A stretch of DNA of 64,000 nucleotides from Dyadobacter linearis (GCF_907165045.1 NZ_CAJRAU010000002.1:744001-808000), one strand, 5' to 3'; shown: positions 8,676 to 18,394, counted from the stretch's first letter. Notes: generated from the sequence alone by a model not told the origin. Made by a program: numbers and translations.

Positions 8676-10789
8676 TACATTTTCATACTTAATGCAATGC
8701 GCTTGCGACCGAGATCTACTTCGGTAACTTTCACCTGAACTACCTGCTGTAACTTCACTACTTCATTAGGATCTTTGATGAAACGATCCGCCATTTGCGA
8801 AACGTGGACCAAACCATCCTGTTTTACGCCCACATCCACGAACGCGCCAAATGCAGTAATGTTCGTAACAATACCCGGTAATATCATTCCAACTTTCAGA
8901 TCTTCCGGCTTTCTGACTGAGCTGTCAAATTCAAATTTCTTAATTTCCGAACGTGGGTCGCGGGCAGGCTTTTCGAGTTCTGCCAGTATATCCTTCAATG
9001 TAGGCAGCCCGACCGAATCCGAAATATACTTTTCCGGCTTGATCTGTTTCCGAATTTCTGTTTTTGCTATTAGATCCTGAATCGTGGCACCCGCATCTTT
9101 GGCCATTTGTTCGACCAATGCATATCTTTCTGGATGTACTGCACTGCTATCCAATGGATTAGCCGCATCATCAATGCGCAAAAATCCGGCAGCCTGCTCA
9201 AATGCTTTCGACCCGAGGCGGGGAACTTTTAACAATTGTTGCCTCGATTTAAAATTTCCGTTTTTAGCCCGAAAATCGACGATATTCTGCGCCAGAGCAG
9301 GTCCGAGGCCGGAAATGTACCTCAATAAATGCTTGCTGGCCGTGTTGAGATTTACGCCTACGGAATTCACGCAACTTTCTACGACTGTATCCAAGGCATT
9401 TCGCAATGAATTCTGGTCTACATCGTGCTGGTACTGACCAACTCCTATTGATTTTGGATCGATCTTGACAAGCTCTGCCAGCGGATCCATGAGTCTGCGT
9501 CCAATAGAAACCGAGCCTCTCACGGTCACATCTTTATCCGGAAATTCCTCGCGCGCTACTTCGGAAGCCGAGTAAATCGACGCGCCCTGTTCACTCACGG
9601 AGAACAAACCAATTTCGCTGCTGCCAGAAGTATCGAGTAGCTTTTTAACAAAATCCTCCGTCTCCCGGCCTGCGGTTCCATTACCGACAGCGATAGCCTG
9701 GATTGTGTATCTTTTGATTAGATCGAGCAGCTTGGTCTGTGCATCCCCCGGGCGATCGAATGGATAAATCACCTGGTCGGAAACCAGATTTCCCTGCTGA
9801 TCGAGCACCACGACTTTGCAACCGGTACGATAGCCCGGATCAATGGCGAGAACGTTCTTCTGCCCAAGCGGCGAGGCGAGCAGTAATTGCCGCAGGTTTT
9901 CCGTAAATACCTGAATAGCCGCGATGTCCGCCTTTTCCTTTGACAGGTTTGTGAACTCGGTTTCAATTGACGGTTTAAGCAACCTTTTATAGCTGTCGGT
10001 AATAGCCGCCTCAATCTGGTCTTTGCAAGCATTTGATCCCCTTAAAAAAAGCCTGTCAAGAGATTCCAGTGCCAGTTTTTCGTCCGGGGAGATATCTACA
10101 TTCAATATCCCCTCTTCTTCTCCCCGCCGGATCGCAAGCAGCCGGTGCGACGGAATGCGGGAAAGTGGCTCACTGAAATCAAAATAATCGCGGTACTTGG
10201 CTCCTTCCTCTTCCTTTTTCTTCTTCACTTTGGATGTGATCACAGCACCGCGCTGGAATGTCTGACGGATCTTGCCCCGCGCATCCTGATTTTCATTGAT
10301 CCACTCCGCCATAATATCCCTTGCCCCCTGCAATGCATCCTCAACTTTCGGTACTTCGTCATTCAAAAATCCCAGCGCTTTGTTCTCTGGGTCACTTTCT
10401 TTGCCTGTAAAAATAAGCTGTGCCAAAGGTTCTAATCCTTTTTCAATCGCAGCAATGGCCCGCGTTTTGCGCTTTTGTTTATATGGTAAATAAATGTCTT
10501 CCAGCTCAGTAAGCGAAAAGACGCTTTCGATTTTCTTCTTCAAATCGGCAGTCAGCTTACCTTGTTCTCCGATACTTTTCAGAATAGCCTCCCGCCGCTT
10601 TTCCACGTCCTGCTGCTTCTGCCAGGCATCCCGGATCGCGCCGATCTGCACTTCGTCTAACCCGCCCGTCGCTTCTTTACGGTAGCGGGCGATAAAAGGC
10701 AGCGTCGCGCCTTCCTCGAATAATTGAATGGTACTTCTTACTTGTTTATCAGCAATATTGGTCTGCTGGGCAATCAGTGTATAATTCAT
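8675..10789 (-). CDS. tex: Tex family RNA-binding transcription accessory protein
   Basis: Tex is a conserved cytoplasmic nucleic-acid-binding protein. The order of domains is an N-terminal helical region (TIQLFEEGATLPFIARYRKEATGGLDEVQI is diagnostic), a YqgF/RNase H-like domain (LAIDPGYRTGCKVVVLD), helix-hairpin-helix motifs (RYISGLGPALAQNIV) and a C-terminal S1 domain (VGMILPGIVTNITAFGAFVDVG). The frame continues to 10816; I chose the ATG at 10789 because family members start at the MNxxLIAQQ segment, with 10804 an alternative. Length (about 704 residues) is normal. It is divergent from the ThuA gene. Confidence 0.93.
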   Translation of the reverse strand: MNYTLIAQQTNIADKQVRSTIQLFEEGATLPFIARYRKEATGGLDEVQIGAIRDAWQKQQDVEKRREAILKSIGEQGKLTADLKKKIESVFSLTELEDIYLPYKQKRKTRAIAAIEKGLEPLAQLIFTGKESDPENKALGFLNDEVPKVEDALQGARDIMAEWINENQDARGKIRQTFQRGAVITSKVKKKKEEEGAKYRDYFDFSEPLSRIPSHRLLAIRRGEEEGILNVDISPDEKLALESLDRLFLRGSNACKDQIEAAITDSYKRLLKPSIETEFTNLSKEKADIAAIQVFTENLRQLLLASPLGQKNVLAIDPGYRTGCKVVVLDQQGNLVSDQVIYPFDRPGDAQTKLLDLIKRYTIQAIAVGNGTAGRETEDFVKKLLDTSGSSEIGLFSVSEQGASIYSASEVAREEFPDKDVTVRGSVSIGRRLMDPLAELVKIDPKSIGVGQYQHDVDQNSLRNALDTVVESCVNSVGVNLNTASKHLLRYISGLGPALAQNIVDFRAKNGNFKSRQQLLKVPRLGSKAFEQAAGFLRIDDAANPLDSSAVHPERYALVEQMAKDAGATIQDLIAKTEIRKQIKPEKYISDSVGLPTLKDILAELEKPARDPRSEIKKFEFDSSVRKPEDLKVGMILPGIVTNITAFGAFVDVGVKQDGLVHVSQMADRFIKDPNEVVKLQQVVQVKVTEVDLGRKRIALSMKM

Positions 10790-10873
10790 TTGGTAGACGT
10801 TCATTGGTAACGACAAATAAAACTGGTTTTTGTAGCTTTAAAAACTAAAATCCAGTTAACCCCGCCCATTTCG

Positions 10874-11701
10874 ATGAAATTCAGGTTTGTTATCCATTTC
10901 GTTCTGCTGCTCATTTTCTGGTCTTTTAATATTAAAGCTCTTGCCCAACAAAAACCGGCCTTCAAAGTGATTGCATTTTTCACCGGAAAAAATGATAAAG
11001 CGCATATTAGCTTCGTAAAAGAGGCGCATCGGTTTTTTCCTGAAACGGGAAAGCAAATGGGTTTCACCTACGATTCAACGAGCAATTGGAACAATATGAA
11101 TGATCAGTTTCTGGCTAAATATCAAGTGGTTATATTTCTGGATACCCGGCCAGAAAAGCCTGAACAGCGGGCTGCATTTCAAAGGTATATGGAAAAAGGC
11201 GGCGGCTGGATCGGGTTTCACTTCGCCGCATTCGCGTTGACTCCTTCTGCCTATCCACAAAATTGGGACTGGTACCACGACCAGTTTCTGGGATCGGGCC
11301 AATATAAAAGCAATACGTGGCGACCCACTTCTGCCATATTAAAGGTTGAAAACAAGGCGAGTGCAATTACTCAAAACCTGCCTGATACATTCCGAACAGC
11401 GCCCAATGAATGGTATTGTTGGGAGAAAGACCTGAAAAACAATCCGGATATTGAGGTATTGCTCTCCGTAGATAATGCTAGTTTCCCGCTAGGAACGGGA
11501 CCGAAACAACACGAAATTTGGCATAGCGGCTATTATCCTGTGGCATGGACAAACAAGAAATACCGGATGCTGTATATTAATATGGGGCACAACGATATTG
11601 ACTACGACAATAAAACGGACAAAGAACTGTCTTTTACCTTTGCCAATAAAACGCAAAACCAGTTTGTTATTCAGTCATTGATGTTTCTGGGAGCAAAATA
11701 A
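10874..11701 (+). CDS. Exported ThuA-like domain protein
   Basis: This 275-residue protein has an N-terminal hydrophobic signal (FVIHFVLLLIFWSFNIKALAQ) followed by a ThuA/glutamine-amidotransferase-like fold: KVIAFFTGKNDKAHISFVKEA, YQVVIFLDTRPE, the GGGWIGFHFA turn and PVAWTNKKYRMLYINMGHND near the end. ThuA proteins occur in carbohydrate-use loci of Bacteroidota and are named after trehalose utilisation, but their reaction is not established. It is exported, probably periplasmic, and forms a single-gene unit ended by a strong hairpin. Confidence 0.85.
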   Translation: MKFRFVIHFVLLLIFWSFNIKALAQQKPAFKVIAFFTGKNDKAHISFVKEAHRFFPETGKQMGFTYDSTSNWNNMNDQFLAKYQVVIFLDTRPEKPEQRAAFQRYMEKGGGWIGFHFAAFALTPSAYPQNWDWYHDQFLGSGQYKSNTWRPTSAILKVENKASAITQNLPDTFRTAPNEWYCWEKDLKNNPDIEVLLSVDNASFPLGTGPKQHEIWHSGYYPVAWTNKKYRMLYINMGHNDIDYDNKTDKELSFTFANKTQNQFVIQSLMFLGAK

Positions 11702-11742
11702 AAAAGGAGACTTTTGCCGGGTTACGGAAAAAGTCTCCTTTT
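11702..11742. terminator. Strong hairpin terminator after the ThuA gene
   Basis: A perfect 14-bp stem, AAAAGGAGACTTTT (11702-11715) and AAAAGTCTCCTTTT (11729-11742), with a 13-base loop. It begins directly after the ThuA stop codon and could act in both directions. Confidence 0.85.
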
Positions 11743-11775
11743 AAATATAGTGATAATAAGCTGACAGTCAGACAA

Positions 11776-12009
11776 TCAGGGATTCTGAGACTCAATCACA
11801 CCTACGTCATTTTCATCAATATCCTCCGTAGATGCATTTTCTTCGGTCTTGTTACCTGTGTACACTTCCGGAGCATCCGTTCCTGGAACATCCGGCTGCG
11901 GATTCATTGGAGCAGTCTGGCCCGGTTCCGGGTAACTGGTCGCCGGCGGTTGTTTGTCGGGCATTTCATTAGTAAAACTCGCGTATGAATATCCTGTCAT
12001 AAAATCCAT
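11776..12009 (-). CDS. Small proline-rich acidic hypothetical protein
   Basis: The reading frame encodes 77 residues rich in Pro, Glu, Asp, Thr and Asn, with no signal peptide, membrane segment or recognisable domain. Segments such as PQPDVPGTDAPEV and NASTEDIDENDVGV suggest an intrinsically disordered protein. It is placed between the ThuA terminator and the palindrome array, on the same strand as the RsmB-type gene upstream. No family is recognised. The composition is coherent, but no homology can be shown here, so it may not be a real gene. Confidence 0.45.
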   Translation of the reverse strand: MDFMTGYSYASFTNEMPDKQPPATSYPEPGQTAPMNPQPDVPGTDAPEVYTGNKTEENASTEDIDENDVGVIESQNP

Positions 12010-12070
12010 GGTTTTAACATTTTGATGAAATCAAAACAAAACAAAAAACCATGCCCCACAATCATTGTCA

Positions 12071-12653
12071 GTTGACTGAAGTCAGCGGCAATTGATTGCT
12101 TTCGCTGGAAAGGCATCATACAATTCATCAACATTCAATACCCGTTGACTTCAGCCAACGGAAAGACATCACTTGCGCTGCAAAAGCAAATTCATAAAAA
12201 TCAATAGTCAGTTGACTGAAGTCAACGGCAATTGATTGCTATCGCTGGAAAGGCATCATACAATTCATCAACATTCAATACCCGTTGACTTCAGTCAACG
12301 GCAAGACATCTCTTGCGCTGCAAAGCAAATTCATAAAAATCAATAGTCAGTTGACTGAAGTCAACGGCAATTGATTGCTTTCGCTGTAAAAGCCTCACGC
12401 AAATTCATCAACATTCAATACCCGTTGACTTCAGTCAACGGCAAGACATCACTTGCGCTGCAAAATACAAATTCATCAACATCAATACCCGTTGACTTCA
12501 GTCAACGGCAAAACATCACTTGCGCTACAAAAGCAAAATACAATTTCATAAAAAATCAATACCCGTTGACTGAAGTCAGCGGCAATTGATTGCTTTCGCT
12601 GTAAAGCCTCACGCAAATTCATGAACATTCAATACCCGTTGACTTCAGTCAAC
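12071..12653. repeat. Array of nine 16-bp palindromes (GTTGACT-NN-AGTCAAC) in a ~140-bp higher-order repeat
   Basis: Palindromes start at 12071, 12144, 12211, 12284, 12350, 12424, 12491, 12565 and 12638. Each is GTTGACT, two central bases, AGTCAAC, a few with one change. The central pair is GA in units 1, 3, 5 and 8 and TC in units 2, 4, 6, 7 and 9. Spacings alternate between about 73 and 67 bases, so two palindromes plus two different conserved spacers make a unit of about 140 bases, repeated about four times. The spacers are near identical between units, which excludes CRISPR. The array ends seven bases before the 3' end of the RsmB-type gene. Confidence 0.92.
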
Positions 12654-12659
12654 GGCATG

Positions 12660-13886
12660 TTACAATTTGCGTTGCAAAAGGGCCATATAAAATCCGTCGA
12701 AACCATCCGTGGCGGGCGACGTTCGCTGCTGGGAAATCAGCTCCCATTCCTTGCGGTTCGTTTTCATAAAGCGTTTCACCTGATCCTCCGACTCAGAAGG
12801 CAGAATGCTGCAAGTCGCATACACCATTTTCCCGCCTTTTTTGACCATTTGCGAATAAGTACTGAGGATATGCCACTGAACGTGGCGTATCTGATCCAGG
12901 AATTCCGGCTTCAATTTCCATTTAGAATCCGGATTTCTCCTCAAAACCCCTAACCCTGAGCACGGAACGTCCAACAAAAGGCGGTCGGCGGTTCTGGAAA
13001 GCTTCTCAATGTCCGAGTCGAACTGGATCGTCATTGTTTCCAGATTTGTCACGCCATTGCGCTCGGCACGCTTCTTCAATTCGTTCAGTTTAAGTCCTGC
13101 AATGTCCATTGCCAGTATCGACCCGGTATTTTGCAGCAATGCCGCCAAGTGCAGACTTTTTCCACCAGCGCCGGCACATGCATCTATCACCGACAATCCG
13201 GGCTGAATATCCAGATAAGGTGCAATAAGCTGAGAACCAGCATCCTGAACTTCTAAGTATCCATTTTTGAAAGCCTCGGTATTATTGATATTCTGCCTTT
13301 TTTTGAGCAGAATTGCGTTGGGCACGTTTGCAATCGGTGCTGCATTATCTTCACCAAACAATTCCAGTACCGCCTGAACATCACTTTTTAAAGTATTAAC
13401 GCGCAAATTCAGCTGCGCCTGCTCGTTTAGGGCTTTCAGCTCCTTATCCCAAGATTTTTTAAGCTCTTTTTCTCCGAGCTCGTCGATCCAGTCAGGAATA
13501 GATTGAGCGATCTTCCGTATTTCCATCGCCTCTGCATATCGTGCAGCAACATGCTCCGTACTGATTTCTGCAAATTCCGGCCATTCCGGCAGCGCAATTA
13601 CTTCCCCTGAGTGCAAATGCAGCGGTTTGATCAGTTGCCATACGCCAGTCAGTTTGACGAAGTCAGCTTCTTCCTTCGCCTTTTCAACCTGCGAGACGTA
13701 TTTGACAAGCCGCCACCAGCGTACAATCTCATATATATTCTCGGCGATGAAAGAGCGGTCCCGAGCGCCCCATTTTTTATTAGATTTTAACAGCTGCTCG
13801 ACAACCTGATCAGCCTGCCTGTTTCTGACAAAAATGTGTTGCAGACCTTCAACGATAGCGAATATTAAACCACGGTGAATTTTCAA
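12660..13886 (-). CDS. rsmB: RsmB/NOP-family RNA (cytosine-C5)-methyltransferase
   Basis: The 408-residue protein is a class I SAM-dependent RNA m5C methyltransferase. It shows the SAM motif DACAGAGGKSLHLAALL, motif IV LLDVPCSGLGVLRR (Cys309) and motif VI MVYATCSILPSE (Cys359, the expected nucleophile), in the order of RsmB/RsmF/NOP2 enzymes. The N-terminal part (QADQVVEQLLKSNKKWGARDRSFI) resembles the NusB-like domain of RsmB. It probably methylates 16S rRNA, but the target nucleotide cannot be assigned. The start at 13886 gives a complete N-terminus. The palindrome array lies directly downstream. Confidence 0.9.
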   Translation of the reverse strand: MKIHRGLIFAIVEGLQHIFVRNRQADQVVEQLLKSNKKWGARDRSFIAENIYEIVRWWRLVKYVSQVEKAKEEADFVKLTGVWQLIKPLHLHSGEVIALPEWPEFAEISTEHVAARYAEAMEIRKIAQSIPDWIDELGEKELKKSWDKELKALNEQAQLNLRVNTLKSDVQAVLELFGEDNAAPIANVPNAILLKKRQNINNTEAFKNGYLEVQDAGSQLIAPYLDIQPGLSVIDACAGAGGKSLHLAALLQNTGSILAMDIAGLKLNELKKRAERNGVTNLETMTIQFDSDIEKLSRTADRLLLDVPCSGLGVLRRNPDSKWKLKPEFLDQIRHVQWHILSTYSQMVKKGGKMVYATCSILPSESEDQVKRFMKTNRKEWELISQQRTSPATDGFDGFYMALLQRKL

Positions 13887-14026
13887 AATGTAATATGTTA
13901 AGGTATTTGTTGCTGGCGAAGGTGCACATTAGCGCCGGCGCAGCAATGCAAATTACCTGTAAGGCGCGGTTTTTACCAACTTTGCCTACTTTTTAAAAGC
14001 ACACCAAATGAGAACTGCTGGTTTTT

Positions 14027-15274
14027 TTAATAGATCTTTTGTGGCAGCTCAACCACGAAGCTCGTCCCTGCTCCCCGTTCCGAAACAACATTTAACTGCC
14101 CGTCGAGGCTTGTAACAAGATGTTTTACCAAAGCAAGTCCAAATCCATAACCCTGTTCGCCCGCGGTTCCATCCGTAGAAGTGGAAGTACCTGCTAGAAT
14201 CGCGTCGATGCCCGCCGCATCCATTCCCACACCTTCGTCTTTTACAACAATCTGGAGTGTAGGTTTGTCAATATGCAGCAGCAGCCCCAGATCCACGGTC
14301 ACGTGCTTTAAAGCAGGCGTAAATTTGATCGCATTAGAGATAAGGTTGCCTGTAATTTGCAGCAGTTTATTCTTTGGGAATGATATGTTTGAGGTCAGAG
14401 GAGTTGTATTCACAGTGAATACAATCTGCTTGTGCCGGGCCTGGGGGCCGTATAATTTTTCAAGCTTATCTTTAAAAACTGTGAGGTCAAATCGAGTGTT
14501 ATCGCCTCCACTTGCAGCCACCGCTACACGTTTGTCTTTGTTAGAATCAAGAATTTCTTCCGCGAGATCAAGTATCGAGTTTCCGCTTTTATAAATCAGG
14601 TTGATAAATTCAAGAACCTCGTCCATTTGATTGGTATCTCCCTGATCCTTAATGATCTGGGCCAATCCAACTATTCCGCCAAGTGGCCCGCGGATATCGT
14701 GCGCAACTTTTCTTTGTGTCTGTTTGGCTTCTAGTAATCTCGATTTTAACGCTTCCATGACCTTAATCGTTTTGAGGCGACTTACGATCTCGTCGGCGAT
14801 AATCTTTAAAAGCTCTATTTTTTCAGGATCGAGATAAACGCGTTCCCGATCCAATACACAAAGCGCACCTATCGGAACGCCAGCGCTCGTTTTTAGGGGA
14901 ACACCGTAATAGTAGCGAACATTTGGCTTGCCCGTCACATAGTCTTTGTCCTTGAATCGATCGTCGGCAGAAAGATCGGTGACCTCAAAGGATTCAACGT
15001 TCATGATGGTGTACTGGCAGACAGAATCTTCCCGAAGCATCTGGTCGATATCCAGACCATAATTGGAAATCGTCCACTGCGTAAGTGAGTCAATCAGGTT
15101 GACAAGGGAGATACTGGTTCCGGCGACCTTCGCCGCAAGCCGGGCGAGGTCACTGAATGCATTTTTATGATCGCCATAGTCGATATCAAGATCCGACAAG
15201 CCAATAAGGCGTTCCATCTCATTGGCTGGGACAGGCGCATTGAAGAGATTCGATGGTACAGAGTCTGAATGCAT
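14027..15274 (-). CDS. GAF-domain sensor histidine kinase
   Basis: This 415-residue protein lacks membrane segments and is expected in the cytoplasm. A GAF domain occupies about residues 35-170 (the VSLVNL-like core, then YYYGVPLKTSAGVPIGALCVLD). It is followed by a HisKA dimerisation helix with the phospho-accepting His192 in KVAHDIRGPLGG and an HATPase with N box NLISNAIKFTP, G1 VKDEGVGMD and G2 GYGFGLALVKHL. No receiver domain or response regulator gene is adjacent, so it is an orphan kinase. The GAF ligand is unknown. Confidence 0.93.
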   Translation of the reverse strand: MHSDSVPSNLFNAPVPANEMERLIGLSDLDIDYGDHKNAFSDLARLAAKVAGTSISLVNLIDSLTQWTISNYGLDIDQMLREDSVCQYTIMNVESFEVTDLSADDRFKDKDYVTGKPNVRYYYGVPLKTSAGVPIGALCVLDRERVYLDPEKIELLKIIADEIVSRLKTIKVMEALKSRLLEAKQTQRKVAHDIRGPLGGIVGLAQIIKDQGDTNQMDEVLEFINLIYKSGNSILDLAEEILDSNKDKRVAVAASGGDNTRFDLTVFKDKLEKLYGPQARHKQIVFTVNTTPLTSNISFPKNKLLQITGNLISNAIKFTPALKHVTVDLGLLLHIDKPTLQIVVKDEGVGMDAAGIDAILAGTSTSTDGTAGEQGYGFGLALVKHLVTSLDGQLNVVSERGAGTSFVVELPQKIY

Positions 15275-15672
15275 TGATGATCGGGTATACGAATAACAAA
15301 AATAGAACTAATTCGAATGTTCACAATGTGTACTACAAACTTTCCGTTTTTGGACATACGATTATGAAACTGCCTTCTTAGAATAGTACTGAATTGCATT
15401 TTTAGGAAACTGTTGTATATTAGTTTTACATTCATTGAAGATTTAGTATTAATCAGCGAGCTCCTCCAATCATATTCTCAATCTTACAGTGTTAGATAGA
15501 ACTTTGAATTAAGTTAATTTAATTAACAGTGAAAGATTATTTGGTTTACGCGTCTCAGTTAACGTTTTAACCAATACGGCAATCTCAGCTACTTAGTGAT
15601 GAGCACATCGGGTTTTTGAATATTTTAAAGTTAATTCATCGACATCAATTCCAATTTTTAGGTATTCTATTA
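15275..15672. other. Divergent intergenic region, no gene seen
   Basis: The spacer between the kinase gene and the DUF2147 gene is AT-rich. It holds a perfect palindrome GTTAATT-T-AATTAAC at 15513-15527 and a second GTTAAC site near 15558. The frame of the DUF2147 gene is open from 15616, but the signal peptide starts at 15673. It likely contains both promoters. Confidence 0.5.
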
Positions 15673-16119
15673 ATGTATCGAATCATTTTTACAACATTTT
15701 TACTTTGCGCTTCAATTGCTGTAAATGCGCAAACCGGCGCTGCTGATAAGGTTATCGGGGAATGGCTGAGTGAGGAAAAAGACCGGAGAATAGAGATCTA
15801 TAAATCAGGGTCTGAATATTTCGGGAGACTGATCTGGTCAACTGAATTATTTGAATCTGATGGTAAGACTTCGAGAAAAGATATTCGCAATAATGATGAA
15901 AAGCTCCGTGACAGAAATCTGCAAAATGTAAATGTGCTATCAAACTTTATCTACGACTCAGGAATGTGGGACAACGGGAAAATGTACGATCCCCAGAGCG
16001 GCAAAACCTATAATTGCCTGATGAAATTGCGAAGTGAACTGCTCGAAATACGCAGTTATATCGGATTCCCGCTTTTGGGAAAGTCTACCTATTGGAAACG
16101 AACCGAAAACCCGCTTTAA
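15673..16119 (+). CDS. Exported DUF2147 domain protein
   Basis: From the ATG at 15673 the product begins with a signal peptide (MYRIIFTTFLLCASIAVNAQ) and continues as a DUF2147 domain: VIGEWLSEEKDRRIEIYKSG, YFGRLIW, MYDPQSGKTYNCLMKL and LEIRSYIGFPLLGKSTYWKR. DUF2147 is a lipocalin-like beta-barrel family of periplasmic or outer-membrane-associated proteins of unknown role. An upstream ATG at 15616 would place 19 non-signal residues first and is unlikely. It is transcribed away from the kinase gene. Confidence 0.88.
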   Translation: MYRIIFTTFLLCASIAVNAQTGAADKVIGEWLSEEKDRRIEIYKSGSEYFGRLIWSTELFESDGKTSRKDIRNNDEKLRDRNLQNVNVLSNFIYDSGMWDNGKMYDPQSGKTYNCLMKLRSELLEIRSYIGFPLLGKSTYWKRTENPL

Positions 16120-16212
16120 AACTACCCTACTATCTTCAAGGAAAGTCCTGATTTGCCTGTAACTGGAATATAATGCAGTCGGCGTTTGTTGTCCAATAAA
16201 CAGCATGACGTC

Positions 16213-17226
16213 ATGAATAATATTAAACTGGGAGTCCTGGATCAGTCTGTGGTTCGCGCGGGAACCACGGTGCAGGAAGCAATTCAGGAAACAATACATA
16301 CTGCAAAAGTTGCCGAAGAGCTGGGATACAGCCGTTTTTGGGTCTCCGAACATCATAATTCTACATTCATCGCCGGCTCGACGCCCGAAGTTTTAATGGT
16401 CAAACTGGCTGATGCAACCCAACATATCCGCATCGGTTCTGGCGGGATTATGCTTCCGAATCACAGTGCATTGAAAGTTGCGGAGAACTTTCGAATGCTG
16501 GAAACACTTTTCCCGGGCCGCATAGACCTGGGAATGGGGCGCGCACCAGGCACAGACAGACTCACTTCTACTCTATTGAATCCCTCCAACGATTTTAGCG
16601 AGAGCAGCTATTTGCGGCAGCTCGAACATTTACAGCATTTTTTCCGAGATACCGCCGGCACAGACCGTGGTTTTATCTACGCAACACCTCAGTCTGACAC
16701 CATCCCGCAGCAGTGGATTCTGAGTTCCAGCGGCGGAAGCAGCAATATTGCCGCACGTTTTGGCCTGGGACTGGCAGTTGCAAAGTTTATCAACGGATTT
16801 GTCAGGCCGGATGTAGTGGAAACCTACCGGAGGAATTTCCGTCCATCGGACCAATATCCCGAGCCTCATGCGATTCTTTCCACTTTTGTTTTGTGCGGAG
16901 AAACGGAGGAAAAGGCTGCTGAAATGCGGAAAATGATGGATTATGTATTGATCGAATTTGAAAAGGGAAAATTCGGCCCTTTCCCGGATCCTGAGACTGT
17001 CCGCAAATATCGCTTTACACCAGGTGAGCTGGAACGCCTTCAATACAATAGCGGCAGGGTGATTTCGGGAACGAAGGATTCAGTAAAAGAACAGCTGACT
17101 AAGCTGGCCAACGATTTTGAAGTGGATGAAATCATCATTTCTACGATGGCGGATACGGTCGAAACCAGGCTGAAATCTTTCGCATTGATTTCGGAAGCTT
17201 TTAATTTGAGGGAAGCAGTAGTTTAA
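16213..17226 (+). CDS. LLM-class (luciferase-like) flavin-dependent oxidoreductase
   Basis: The product is a TIM-barrel flavin monooxygenase-like enzyme. Family signatures are AEELGYSRFWVSEHHN, the RIGSGGIMLPNHSALKVAE segment and FPGRIDLGMGRAPGTD, as in the MsnO8/YhbW subgroup that uses reduced FMN or F420-like cofactors. Residues near the end (GTKDSVKEQLTKLANDFEVDEIIIST) complete the barrel. The start at 16213 gives MNNIKLGVLDQS, the usual opening; an ATG at 16186 is in frame but adds nine polar residues. A WYL regulator follows 34 bases after the stop and may control it. Confidence 0.92.
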   Translation: MNNIKLGVLDQSVVRAGTTVQEAIQETIHTAKVAEELGYSRFWVSEHHNSTFIAGSTPEVLMVKLADATQHIRIGSGGIMLPNHSALKVAENFRMLETLFPGRIDLGMGRAPGTDRLTSTLLNPSNDFSESSYLRQLEHLQHFFRDTAGTDRGFIYATPQSDTIPQQWILSSSGGSSNIAARFGLGLAVAKFINGFVRPDVVETYRRNFRPSDQYPEPHAILSTFVLCGETEEKAAEMRKMMDYVLIEFEKGKFGPFPDPETVRKYRFTPGELERLQYNSGRVISGTKDSVKEQLTKLANDFEVDEIIISTMADTVETRLKSFALISEAFNLREAVV

Positions 17227-17260
17227 GCATATTTGCGGCGACCAATCCAAACCGACGCGA

Positions 17261-18220
17261 ATGAACCGTTTTGACCGCATAACTGCCATTCTGATCCAGT
17301 TGCAATCCCGAAAAATTGTGAAGGCCCAGGATTTGGCAGAGCGCTTTGAGATCAGTTTGCGAACGGTTTACAGAGACATCAGCTCGCTCGCAGAGGCGGG
17401 CGTACCTATTATAGGCGAGGCAGGCGTAGGCTATTCGATCATGGATGGTTACCGTCTGCCTCCTGTTATGTTTACGAAGGAAGAAGCGCGGACTTTCATT
17501 ACGGCGGAAAAGCTGATGGAAAAATTCACGGATTTCTCAACGCAGTCCCAGTACCAATCGGCCATGTTTAAGGTCAAGGCGGTATTGAGAAGCAGCGAAA
17601 AGTCGGTGGTCGAAAGCCTGGAAGACCATATCGCGGTGCGGAGAATGAATAGTGCATTTTACAAACCAACCAGCAATACCTTTGATATTTTACTCAAAAG
17701 CATTTCTGAAAAAAAGATTGCAAAGATCCACTACAAGGCGATTAACAGCGAAGAACAACTCGAAAGGGTTATTGAGCCCGTAGGTCTTTACCACGAAAAT
17801 AATTACTGGTACGCGATCGCTTATTGCCACCTCCGAAGCGATTACCGAAACTTCCGTTCCGACCGGATCCTGCATTCCGAAATGACCGACCAGCCTTTTG
17901 AACATAAGCATGCTCCATTAAAAGAGTTTCTTGAAAATGGTCACGAAGGGCAGAATCTCCGTCTGGTGAGGATCAAAATGGATAAAAGGATTGCGCGCTA
18001 TGTGGGCGAGCAGCGGATCTACTACGGGTTTGTTTCTGAGATCATTCGCGAAGACCACGTCGAAATGAGTTTTCTGACTGTTAGTCTGGAAGGTTTTGCG
18101 CGGTGGTTCCTGATGATCGCGCCAAATGCACAAATTCTTGAACCGGTTTCGCTTAAAACCATCATTAAGAGGCTTTTGACGCAAATTTCAGAAAATCTGG
18201 ATCTTGATACGGGCTCCTGA
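17261..18220 (+). CDS. WYL-domain transcriptional regulator (YafY-like)
   Basis: The N-terminal 60 residues form a winged HTH (RKIVKAQDLAERFEISLRTVYRDISSLAEAG), the HTH_11/DeoR-like type. The middle and C-terminal parts form a WYL domain, with IEPVGLYHENNYWYAIAYCHLR and FRSDRI, the signature that binds ligands or nucleic acids in bacterial regulators. The 319-residue length is typical. It probably shares a transcript with the flavin oxidoreductase upstream, and an NAD(P)H-dependent FMN reductase lies downstream, so a flavin- or redox-related target set is possible. Confidence 0.9.
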   Translation: MNRFDRITAILIQLQSRKIVKAQDLAERFEISLRTVYRDISSLAEAGVPIIGEAGVGYSIMDGYRLPPVMFTKEEARTFITAEKLMEKFTDFSTQSQYQSAMFKVKAVLRSSEKSVVESLEDHIAVRRMNSAFYKPTSNTFDILLKSISEKKIAKIHYKAINSEEQLERVIEPVGLYHENNYWYAIAYCHLRSDYRNFRSDRILHSEMTDQPFEHKHAPLKEFLENGHEGQNLRLVRIKMDKRIARYVGEQRIYYGFVSEIIREDHVEMSFLTVSLEGFARWFLMIAPNAQILEPVSLKTIIKRLLTQISENLDLDTGS

Positions 18221-18394
18221 AATTTGATTTCGCAGGCATTTATAGTACGCCAGGATTTCAATACACACCAGAAATATTTTTTTCGCAGCTCAGGCAGCAA
18301 TCTCAGGGGCAGTCGCAGTCCCAAAATCGCTCTCATTGCGGTCGCAGTAGGTGATAAACCTTGATTCACTCCTGCCGACGGTTTATATTGAGCT

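Noticed and set aside
12371-12589. 72-residue reading frame on the plus strand
   Set aside because: It lies entirely inside the palindrome array and its protein is just the translated repeat.
12071-12653. CRISPR array
   Set aside because: Repeat units are short palindromes, and the spacers are near copies of each other instead of unique; no cas genes are present.
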